Positions 7,311-13,713 of a stretch of 17,220 bases of DNA are shown here, one piece after another. The stretch comes from WQUF01 sp031549525 (lineage in GTDB: Bacteria; Bacillota; Clostridia; Clostridiales; Clostridiaceae), in contig JAVBPQ010000122.1 of NCBI GenBank assembly GCA_031549525.1, positions 1 to 17,220 on the forward strand, given 5' to 3'. The notes beneath the pieces are model-generated. The model did no database searches. It saw only the letters and a list, made by a program, of their open reading frames with translations, and was not told the DNA's origin. The translations under genes and the position numbers were made by a program. Position 1 is the first letter of the stretch, and the number at the start of each line of letters is the position of its first letter.

Positions 7311-8000
7311 ATGAATTTTTTAAATGAAGAATTAACTAAATTTTTGAAGAAAAATGGTGCTGATCTTGTTGGTTTTTCAGATCTAAGCTTTTTAAAAGAT
7401 TCTAAATTAAAATATGGTATTTGTGTAGCTGTAGCCCTCAATAGAGACATCATAAGAAAAATTCATGATGGTCCAACTGAAGAATACTACAATGAATATA
7501 ATAGAGTAAATAAACTGCTTGATAAAATTGTCATAGAAGGTTCAAATTTTTTGATATCTAAAGGTTATGAATCCTACCCTCAAACAACCTCTTACATAAA
7601 ATATGGATCTGACCTTTTAACTGACCTCCCTCATAAAACTGTAGCAACACGCAGCGGCCTTGGCTTTATAGGAAAATCTGCACTTCTTGTTACAAAAGAA
7701 TATGGACCTGCTGTGAGGCTGTCTACATTTTTAACCAATGCTCCTCTTTCTTGTAATGAACCTATAGTAGAATCTAATTGTGGCACATGTTCTAAATGTA
7801 AGGATAACTGCCCTGCTTGCGCAATTTATGGAAATAACTGGAGTGTAAATTCAAAGAGAGAAGATCTTATAGATCCATTTTCCTGCCAAAAGAAAGGAAT
7901 AGAACTTTGTTTAAAAAACTTCAATGAGGAAATAGATATATGCGGAAAATGCATAGAAATATGTCCATATACCCAAAAATATTTAGATCTTAAATTTTAA
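7311..8000 (+). CDS. Short epoxyqueuosine-reductase-like double 4Fe-4S protein (COG1600)
   Basis: This 229-aa soluble iron-sulfur protein is related to QueG, the cobalamin-dependent enzyme that reduces epoxyqueuosine in tRNA. The QueG-like segment RSGLGFIGKSALLV (114-127) is followed by a ferredoxin-type pattern: C157, C160, C163 and C167-P, then C192, C211, C214 and C218-P, enough for two 4Fe-4S clusters. AGGAGG lies 6 nt before ATG. Bacterial QueG is usually well over 300 aa and many have a C-terminal HEAT-repeat tail; this protein stops just after the second cluster, and its N-terminal domain is also short. It may be a redox protein of the same superfamily and not a true tRNA enzyme. No queuosine gene is nearby, so I do not assign the symbol queG. 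Confidence 0.82.
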   Translation: MNFLNEELTKFLKKNGADLVGFSDLSFLKDSKLKYGICVAVALNRDIIRKIHDGPTEEYYNEYNRVNKLLDKIVIEGSNFLISKGYESYPQTTSYIKYGSDLLTDLPHKTVATRSGLGFIGKSALLVTKEYGPAVRLSTFLTNAPLSCNEPIVESNCGTCSKCKDNCPACAIYGNNWSVNSKREDLIDPFSCQKKGIELCLKNFNEEIDICGKCIEICPYTQKYLDLKF

Positions 8001-8036
8001 ATTTTTGAAAAAATTAATAAAAATTAATTTAGTATC

Positions 8037-8075
8037 TTGCAATATAAAATAGCTTGTGTTATGATATATTTATCA
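8037..8075 (+). promoter_or_regulatory. Promoter of padR with overlapping inverted repeat (candidate autorepression site)
   Basis: TTGCAA (8037-8042) and TATGAT (8060-8065) are spaced by 17 bp, with TGT before the -10 making it extended. TGATA (8062-8066) and TATCA (8071-8075) form an inverted repeat with a 4-bp spacer across the -10 and the expected transcription start. PadR regulators commonly repress their own promoters through such short palindromes, so this is a good candidate site. Confidence 0.55.
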
Positions 8076-8099
8076 ACTCATATTGGAGGGAGGAAAACT

Positions 8100-8411
8100 A
8101 TGGATATACAATTCAAAAAAGGAGTCCTAGATCTTTGTGTTTTGAATTTGTTAAAAAAGAGTGATTGCTATGGATATGAACTTGTCAATAAAATCTCTAA
8201 TTATATTATAATCTCTGAGGGTACTATATATCCTTTGCTTAAAAAGATTACTACAGACGGACTTGTGAAGACCTATCTTAAAGAGTCTAATGAAGGTCCT
8301 CCAAGAAAATATTATACACTAACTGAAAGAGGTCACGAGGCCGCAAGCAAGATGGAAAAAGACTGGATAGATTTTTCAAACAAAGTCAATGATTTATTGA
8401 GAGGTGAATAG
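8100..8411 (+). CDS. PadR-family transcriptional regulator
   Basis: This 103-aa dimeric winged-helix DNA-binding protein is of the short PadR-s2 type. The pattern is complete: GVLDLCVLNLLKKSDCYGYEL (8-28) in the first helices, SEGTIYPLLKKITTDGLV (39-56) as recognition helix and turn, and the wing GPPRKYYTLTERG (66-78) with the invariant RKYY. ATG 8100 is preceded by GGAGGGAGG at good spacing; an upstream in-frame TTG at 8037 is part of the promoter and is rejected. One base separates its stop from the next start, and the following gene encodes a HAAS-domain protein, the usual partner of PadR in Firmicute envelope-related operons. The inducing signal is unknown. Confidence 0.93.
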   Translation: MDIQFKKGVLDLCVLNLLKKSDCYGYELVNKISNYIIISEGTIYPLLKKITTDGLVKTYLKESNEGPPRKYYTLTERGHEAASKMEKDWIDFSNKVNDLLRGE

Positions 8412-8412
8412 C

Positions 8413-9414
8413 ATGAATAGAAAGATGTTTATGGATAAATTGTCTTCTAATTTAAATAATGTCTCAGAAGATGATAAAAGATCTATACTAAGCGATTTTC
8501 AAGAACATTTTAACGCTGGGTTAGCATCTGGAAGAACTGAAGAAGACATAGCTTCTGCACTTGGAGATCCTGAAGAGATTGCAAAAGAATTTTCATATAA
8601 AGAAAGCTCAACTTCAAAAGAACAAGCTTATGCAAGTTTCGACGAAAAAACTAATGACTCTTTTGTAAATTCAAGAAAGCTCTATACAAATACAAATAAA
8701 AATTTAAATGTAGATATCACTACTATTGAAACAAGGATAATCTATACTGATAATGACTATATAGAAGCAAAGATATTGAGAGATTTTCATAAGATAAACT
8801 TTAATATCGCATTATTTGAAGATGAAATGAGCTATAACTTAATTGTAAAACCATTTAATACATTTGACTTTGGTTTTAGCAAAATCTTCTCAGGTATAAA
8901 CAATTGTCCTATTTTAGAGCTTTATCTCCCAATAAAAGTTAAATTTCCAAAGACAACCATCAAAGTAAATGCAGCAAAGCTTGTAAGCCCATCTTTTGAA
9001 GGTGATGTTTATCTCATTGCAAATGCTTGCAAAGTAAAGATAGACCATCTATCAAATATCTCAACAGTGAAAGCAAATGCCTCTTCAGTACAAATAAGTG
9101 GCATAGTAGGAGATTTTAATGGAGAATTCAATGCAGGAGATGCTGATATTTATCTTAAGGATTTTAGAAATGCATATATAAGTTTAAATGCTGGAAACTT
9201 AGATGTATTCATTCCAGAGAATACAAGTTATGATTTAAAGTCTGATACAAGTGTTGGAGCTATCAACATATTTGATCCAAATTTCAAAAGGACAAGAGAG
9301 ATAGATAACTTCGTTATGAGAAAAATAGAAGGTTATGCTATTTTAGAAGGTCAGAGAAATATCATAGTTAAATCTACAGCATCAAATATGAAATTATCAG
9401 CGAGACCTTACTAG
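8413..9414 (+). CDS. HAAS (DUF1700) domain protein with DUF4097-like beta-rich C-terminus
   Basis: The first 60 or so residues of this 333-aa protein match the HAAS/DUF1700 domain: MNRKMFMDKLSSNL, then SILSDFQEHFNAGLASGRTE and a DIASALGDPEEIAKEF helix. From about residue 95 onward the protein is a series of short beta strands with Asn/Asp/Ser turns (NAGDADIYLKDFRNAYISLN, then AGNLDVFIPENTSYDLKS), as in DUF4097/putative adhesin beta-solenoids. I see no membrane-spanning helix or signal peptide, although many HAAS proteins have helices between the two parts. ATG 8413 follows AGAGGTG by 6 nt. Translation is probably coupled to padR. By family context it is likely controlled by, or a sensor for, the PadR protein. 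Confidence 0.82.
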   Translation: MNRKMFMDKLSSNLNNVSEDDKRSILSDFQEHFNAGLASGRTEEDIASALGDPEEIAKEFSYKESSTSKEQAYASFDEKTNDSFVNSRKLYTNTNKNLNVDITTIETRIIYTDNDYIEAKILRDFHKINFNIALFEDEMSYNLIVKPFNTFDFGFSKIFSGINNCPILELYLPIKVKFPKTTIKVNAAKLVSPSFEGDVYLIANACKVKIDHLSNISTVKANASSVQISGIVGDFNGEFNAGDADIYLKDFRNAYISLNAGNLDVFIPENTSYDLKSDTSVGAINIFDPNFKRTREIDNFVMRKIEGYAILEGQRNIIVKSTASNMKLSARPY

Positions 9415-9421
9415 TACCCCT

Positions 9422-9465
9422 AAAATAAGGATTGGGAATAAATTTTTCCCAATCCTTATTTTTTT
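9422..9465 (+). terminator. Rho-independent terminator of the padR operon
   Basis: A 17-bp stem is formed by 9422-9438 (core AAGGATTGGGA) and 9446-9462 (core TCCCAATCCTT) with a 7-nt loop. The T run after the second core ends at 9465. It starts 7 nt after the stop codon. Confidence 0.92.
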
Positions 9466-9541
9466 ACTATTTTTATAAATATTTATAAAATTTGTTAATA
9501 TAAAATTCATAAAGTGCTCTTATTAAACTTTCAAGAATAAT

Positions 9542-9551
9542 TTTCCGGAAA
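9542..9551. promoter_or_regulatory. Perfect 10-bp palindrome upstream of the surface-protein gene
   Basis: TTTCCGGAAA is a perfect palindrome in otherwise AT-only DNA, about 42 bp before the start of the anchor protein gene. No convincing promoter hexamers could be chosen nearby. It could be an operator or a chance match. Confidence 0.25.
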
Positions 9552-9593
9552 TAGTTTACAATAAATACAAATTATTGAAAGAAGGTTTTGGCA

Positions 9594-10436
9594 ATGAAAA
9601 ATTCAAAAATGTATTTTTCAAAATTTGTAACTACTTTATTTTTATTAACAGTATTTAGTTTTAAAACTGTTATAGCTGCACCAATTGCTACTGCAACTTC
9701 TGACCCTAATGCCTTAATAGCTAAGCTTTTAGGAGAAAATATGCAAGTACAAAATGTTACTATAACAGGTAGCAGTGAGCAGATAGGTATCTTTTCTGGA
9801 GCTAATGATATTATTGGACTTGATAGTGGTATAGTGTTATCAACTGGTTATGCTAATCAAGTATTTAATGATAATACTTCTCTTCAGAGTATTGGAACTG
9901 CTGGAGATACAGATTTAGAAAATATAAATAATGGGATTACAAGTCATGATGCTATCTCTTTAGAATTTGATATAACATCACCTACAGATAAATTATCATT
10001 CCAATATTTATTTGCTTCTAATGAATGGAATTATGGTATCAATGATAATTTTGGACTTTTTATAAATGGTATAAACTATGCTCTGCTTCCTGATTCTAAT
10101 AGTCCAGTTAATATTCAATCCATCAAGGCACAACCACAATATCTGATAGATACAAAAAATATTGATAATTTTGAATTTCAAGGTAGAACAAAGCTGTTAA
10201 ATTGTACAGCAGCAGTCACACCAGGGCAATTAAATCATGTAAAAATATGTATTGCAGATGCCTCAGATTCTATAATTGACTCAGCAGTATTCCTAAAGGG
10301 GGGAAGTTTAAAATCTATAGTAGAGAACCCAGATACAGGGGATATTAACTTATTTTTAATAGCAGGTACAACTCTCTCTTCTACTGCAGGGCTCACAGTA
10401 GTTTTAAGAAAACTTAGAAAAAAAGATTATATATAA
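9594..10436 (+). CDS. Choice-of-anchor L domain surface protein with NPDTG sortase signal
   Basis: This 280-aa exported protein is predicted to be linked covalently to the cell wall. ATG 9594 lies 8 nt after GAAGG. Residues 1-28 form a signal peptide (MKNSKMYF, a hydrophobic core, VIA|AP). The body carries choice-of-anchor L features: IGLDSGIVLSTGYANQVF (74-91), SHDAISLEFDITSPTDKLSF (117-136), the YLFASNEW strand and NDNFGLFINGINYALLP. The C-terminus is a complete sorting signal: N245-P-D-T-G249-D, a membrane helix (about 251-270) and the basic tail RKLRKKDYI. The sortase gene begins 1 nt after the stop, so that enzyme is the likely anchor. The biological target of the domain is unknown; in other proteins it occurs beside various anchoring signals. 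Confidence 0.88.
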   Translation: MKNSKMYFSKFVTTLFLLTVFSFKTVIAAPIATATSDPNALIAKLLGENMQVQNVTITGSSEQIGIFSGANDIIGLDSGIVLSTGYANQVFNDNTSLQSIGTAGDTDLENINNGITSHDAISLEFDITSPTDKLSFQYLFASNEWNYGINDNFGLFINGINYALLPDSNSPVNIQSIKAQPQYLIDTKNIDNFEFQGRTKLLNCTAAVTPGQLNHVKICIADASDSIIDSAVFLKGGSLKSIVENPDTGDINLFLIAGTTLSSTAGLTVVLRKLRKKDYI

Positions 10437-10437
10437 A

Positions 10438-11400
10438 ATGAAAACATACAAACAAAGATTAAATATCAATAAAATCATTTATATATTTCTTGCATTATTT
10501 TTTATATCAGTAATAATATTTAATTTATCTGTTGTAATTAAACGCATTATTGATGCAAATAATACTAAAAATGAAATAGATGACATACAAAAAATAATAC
10601 ATATTCAAGAGATACAAGATGTTCAAGTAGAAGAAGCTCAGCCGCCACTATCTACTCATGAAAATCATGATTCACCTATTAAACCAAACGAAGAACAACC
10701 TCAAGTAACTTTTCAAAACGATAATCTATCCATCAAGCCAAATGAAGAACAACCTCAATTGGCTACTGATGAAAATAAAACTTTACCCATTAAACCAAAT
10801 AATGACTATTGGAATTACATAGATCTGCCATTGATAAATATAAATTTAGAAGATTTAAAGGATATAAATAGTGATACAGTGGCATTCATCAATATTTCAG
10901 GTACAAATATAAATTATCCAGTAGTTCAGACAAAAGATAATAAATACTATTTAAACCATTCCTTTAAAAAAGGAGAAAACGGAGCAGGATGGTTATTTAT
11001 GGATTATCGAAATGATGTCGAAAGCTTTGCTGAAAATACTATTATATATGGACATAGCAGCTTAGATAAGACAATGTTTGGTTCTTTAAGTCGTGTACTT
11101 AATAACTCTTGGATGGATAATAAAGAAAATGGTATAATAAGGCTTGCAACTTCTAAAGAAAGCACTATATGGGAAATATTTTCTGTTTACACAATTCCTG
11201 CAGAAAATTATTATATCAAAACTGACTTTGAAAATTTAGAAGAATACAAAGAATGGTCAGAAACAATCTATCAAAGAAGTAAATATAGTCTTAATAAAAC
11301 TTTTAATGAAAGTGATAAAATACTAACTTTATCTACATGTTATGAAAATGAAGGAGATATAAGGCTCGTAGTTCATGCTAAACTGATTAAATCTTCTTAA
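10438..11400 (+). CDS. Class B-like sortase with extracellular repeat stalk
   Basis: This 320-aa membrane-anchored transpeptidase cleaves a sorting signal and links the protein to peptidoglycan. It has a short basic N-terminus, one membrane helix (about 13-34), an acidic linker with three imperfect repeats ending in IKPN (about 65-121), and the catalytic domain (about 128-320). Catalytic residues are visible: His206 (TIIYGHS), Cys301 (LTLSTC) and Arg309 (DIRLVVHAKL). The segments INYPVVQTKDNKYYLNHSF and AGWLFMDYRND are class B hallmarks. No clear ribosome binding site precedes ATG 10438, so translation is probably coupled to the surface protein gene 1 nt upstream, the obvious substrate. No pilin, haem-uptake or other surface gene lies nearby. 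I do not assign srtB because the substrate motif differs from the classical NPQTN. Confidence 0.9.
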   Translation: MKTYKQRLNINKIIYIFLALFFISVIIFNLSVVIKRIIDANNTKNEIDDIQKIIHIQEIQDVQVEEAQPPLSTHENHDSPIKPNEEQPQVTFQNDNLSIKPNEEQPQLATDENKTLPIKPNNDYWNYIDLPLININLEDLKDINSDTVAFINISGTNINYPVVQTKDNKYYLNHSFKKGENGAGWLFMDYRNDVESFAENTIIYGHSSLDKTMFGSLSRVLNNSWMDNKENGIIRLATSKESTIWEIFSVYTIPAENYYIKTDFENLEEYKEWSETIYQRSKYSLNKTFNESDKILTLSTCYENEGDIRLVVHAKLIKSS

Positions 11401-11424
11401 TCTTTTATGCAATTCATCTTACTA

Positions 11425-11469
11425 TTTCAAATTAGATTAATTTAAATTATAATAAGATTGATAATCTTA
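11425..11469 (+). promoter_or_regulatory. Promoter of the histidine phosphatase gene with adjacent inverted repeat
   Basis: TTTCAA (11425-11430) and TATAAT (11448-11453) are spaced by 17 bp. TAAGATT (11453-11459) and AATCTTA (11463-11469) make a 7-bp inverted repeat with a 3-bp centre just after the -10, where a repressor would block initiation. No terminator was found between the sortase stop and this promoter. Confidence 0.45.
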
Positions 11470-11500
11470 AAATGAAATTTATATTAATTTAGGAGATAAT

Positions 11501-12097
11501 ATGTTAATACTATATATAACAAGGCATGGAGAGACAAAGTGGAATTTAGAAGGAAGGCTTCAGGGTAAAGGGGATTCACCTTTAACTGAAAAAGGAATTG
11601 AAGGGGCAAAGAGCACAAAAGAAAAACTAAATGGAACTAAAATTTCTAAAATATATTCAAGTCCAAGCAAAAGAGCTTTAGATACAGCAAAATATATAGG
11701 TTTAGAAAATGTTGAAATAGAAGAAGATTCTAGATTGATGGAAATGGATATGGGAGGTTGGGAAGGCAGAGTATGGTTTGAAATAGGTAATGAATATAAT
11801 ATGTTTAAAGAAAATCCTGAATCCTATATAATACCTAGAGGTGAATCTTTGATAAGTGTAAAAGAAAGAATTGAGAACTTTTTTGTAGATTTTTTAGAAA
11901 ACAATAAAGAAGGAAACTATTTAATAGTAACTCATGGAGCCACGCTTAAAATAATCTATATGTACCTTAACAATATTCCTCTAAGTTTTTATTGGGATGT
12001 TCCTTTGCCTGTAAATAACTCTCTTTCAAAGATAATTTTTGAAGGCAAAAAAGTAAAAGAATTTATTTTAGGTGAAACCTATGAAAATTATAAATAA
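11501..12097 (+). CDS. Histidine phosphatase (phosphoglycerate mutase-like) family protein
   Basis: This 198-aa cytosolic enzyme of the branch-1 histidine phosphatase superfamily shows the full active site: the R8-H9-G motif (ITRHGETKWN) with His9 as the phosphorylated residue, R58 in SSPSKRALDTA, acid E81 in LMEMDMGGWEG, and the second His145 in VTHGA. Length is typical of the GpmB/CobC-like phosphatases. AGGAG precedes ATG 11501. Members act on very different phosphomonoesters (3-phosphoglycerate, alpha-ribazole phosphate, sugar phosphates) and nothing in the neighbourhood decides which; no cobalamin genes are present. It is a single-gene unit with its own promoter and terminator. Confidence 0.9.
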   Translation: MLILYITRHGETKWNLEGRLQGKGDSPLTEKGIEGAKSTKEKLNGTKISKIYSSPSKRALDTAKYIGLENVEIEEDSRLMEMDMGGWEGRVWFEIGNEYNMFKENPESYIIPRGESLISVKERIENFFVDFLENNKEGNYLIVTHGATLKIIYMYLNNIPLSFYWDVPLPVNNSLSKIIFEGKKVKEFILGETYENYK

Positions 12098-12104
12098 AAA
12101 ATAC

Positions 12105-12142
12105 AAGGTGAGGGTCGACGGCCTCACCTTTATTAAATTTTT
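12105..12142 (+). terminator. Rho-independent terminator of the histidine phosphatase gene
   Basis: AAGGTGAGG (12105-12113) pairs with CCTCACCTT (12122-12130), a 9-bp stem with an 8-nt loop. A T-rich tail with TTTTT ends at 12142. Confidence 0.82.
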
Positions 12143-12287
12143 AAGAAGTTTAACATGGTAAACAAAATAAATTATGAATTATGAATCATTTTTGCTACAC
12201 TTTAAATAATAAAGATATCTATATTCTATTATTCAATATCATCTTTTATTACTGATTTTAAAAATTTCATCAAACTCTAAATTCTTA
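12143..12287. other. AT-rich intergenic stretch upstream of hom, no gene found
   Basis: Non-coding DNA between the phosphatase terminator and the hom promoter. The only regularity seen is a tandem duplication of ATTATGA (12171-12184). No T-box motif or other known riboswitch core was found here or in the roughly 130-nt leader that follows. Confidence 0.4.
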
Positions 12288-12316
12288 TTGTATTTTTTTC
12301 TATAAAATGTTATAAT
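12288..12316 (+). promoter_or_regulatory. Promoter of the hom-lysC operon
   Basis: TTGTAT (-35, 12288-12293) and TATAAT (-10, 12311-12316) are spaced by 17 bp, with TGT before the -10 (12308-12310) adding an extended element. Transcription would begin near 12323, giving a leader of about 130 nt with a weak A/T hairpin, AAAAAC (12327-12332) with GTTTTT (12337-12342). Confidence 0.65.
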
Positions 12317-12456
12317 TCCTTCTAACAAAAACAAATGTTTTTCTATTAAAGACAAAATCATGAAGCGCAAAATTTTTCCATCTCGAAACTTTTCTAGTAT
12401 TTTATATTCAAAAAATTTAATTTAAAAATTTAAAGTTGTAGGAAGGAGTAGCTCTT

Positions 12457-13713
12457 ATGATAAATGTAGCTATTTTAGGTTATGGTACTGTTGGCTCTGG
12501 AGTTTTTGATAGCATTATGAAAAACCAAAATGTAATAAGCAAAAATTTAAATTCAAGTATAGGAGTAAAAAAGATCTTAGAAATAAGAGAAATTTTAGAT
12601 GAAAATCTTATAAGCTATATCACCAAAGATTTTAACGACATTTTAAATGATAAAGACATTTCAATAGTTGTTGAAACCATGGGTGGCATTGAACCCGCTT
12701 ATACCTATATAAAAAATTCTTTACTAAATGGTAAAACTGTAGTGACCTCCAATAAAGAGCTCGTTGAAAAACATGGAGATGAGTTTTTATCTATTGCATC
12801 AAATAATAATGTAAATTTTCTCTTTGAAGCAAGTGTAGGTGGAGGAATTCCAATAATTCGCCCGTTGGTAACATCCTTTACCTCTGATGATATATATGAG
12901 ATCACAGGAATATTAAATGGAACTACAAATTATATTCTCACTAAAATGGACAAAGATGGCATCTCCTTTTTAGAATCTTTAAATGAAGCAATAGAAAAGG
13001 GTTTTGCAGAAAAAAATCCAAAGGCTGATATAGAAGGATATGACAGCGGTAGAAAGATTGCTATACTTTTAAGCATAGTATTAAGTAAAAAGATCAAATT
13101 TGAAGATATTTATGTTGAAGGCATATCAAAAATAAGAAAAGAGGATTTTCATTTTGCCAAAAAATATGGTGGAAATATCAAGCTCATAGCTACTTCAAAA
13201 ATTTTAAAAGATAAAGTAATGGCATTTGTTTCACCAGTTATCATAGAAAATGAAAATCATTTAAGCTCTGTAGATGGTGTTTTTAATTCTATTATTGTTA
13301 AAGGTAATATAGTGGATGAAGTTATGTTTTATGGTAAAGGCGCTGGTAAATTTCCAACTGCAAGTGCAGTTATAAGCGATATAATAGATGGAGTTAAAAA
13401 TAGAGGTAAAAATATTATGAAACCTTGGGATTCAACCTATGAATCCATAATATCAATAAATGAATTAAATGCATCAAAACTGATTGGAGTTTACTTTAAT
13501 GATCTAAATCATGCAAAAGAAAAAATAAATAATATTTTTGGTGATGTGAATTTTATATATGATGAAGAAGAGCCAAATGAGCTAGCTTTTTTAACAGTAA
13601 ATGAAAAATTAAAGGATGTAGATAAAAAGATAGATCTATTAAAATGCGAGGATGGAATTTCTTTAGAAAGCTCACTTATATTGCTAAGCTCTTTGGAGGA
13701 GCTATCATGTTGA
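12457..13713 (+). CDS. hom: Homoserine dehydrogenase
   Basis: This 418-aa cytosolic enzyme reduces aspartate semialdehyde to homoserine with NAD(P)H, the branch toward threonine and methionine. The Rossmann motif is GYGTVGSG (8-15). Other family blocks are VTSNKELV (96-103), EASVGGGIPIIRPL (124-137), GILNGTTNYIL (151-161) and the catalytic segment DIEGYDSGRK with E193, D196 and K200. KGAGKFPTASAV (294-305) closes the catalytic domain. The last 80 or so residues occupy the place of the regulatory ACT domain, but its usual D-x-PG signature reads NDLNHAKEK here, so threonine control may differ. AAGGAG lies 8 nt before ATG. The 3' end overlaps lysC by 7 nt. Confidence 0.94.
   Translation: MINVAILGYGTVGSGVFDSIMKNQNVISKNLNSSIGVKKILEIREILDENLISYITKDFNDILNDKDISIVVETMGGIEPAYTYIKNSLLNGKTVVTSNKELVEKHGDEFLSIASNNNVNFLFEASVGGGIPIIRPLVTSFTSDDIYEITGILNGTTNYILTKMDKDGISFLESLNEAIEKGFAEKNPKADIEGYDSGRKIAILLSIVLSKKIKFEDIYVEGISKIRKEDFHFAKKYGGNIKLIATSKILKDKVMAFVSPVIIENENHLSSVDGVFNSIIVKGNIVDEVMFYGKGAGKFPTASAVISDIIDGVKNRGKNIMKPWDSTYESIISINELNASKLIGVYFNDLNHAKEKINNIFGDVNFIYDEEEPNELAFLTVNEKLKDVDKKIDLLKCEDGISLESSLILLSSLEELSC

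Noticed and set aside
8011..8030. Hairpin AAATTAAT/ATTAATTT as a terminator after the QueG-like gene
   Set aside because: The stem is A/T only and is not followed by a T run, so termination here is doubtful.
12323..12456. T-box or lysine/SAM riboswitch in the hom-lysC leader
   Set aside because: The leader is short and AT-rich. I find no T-box core (AGGGTGG-type), no strong terminator stem and no known aptamer motif.
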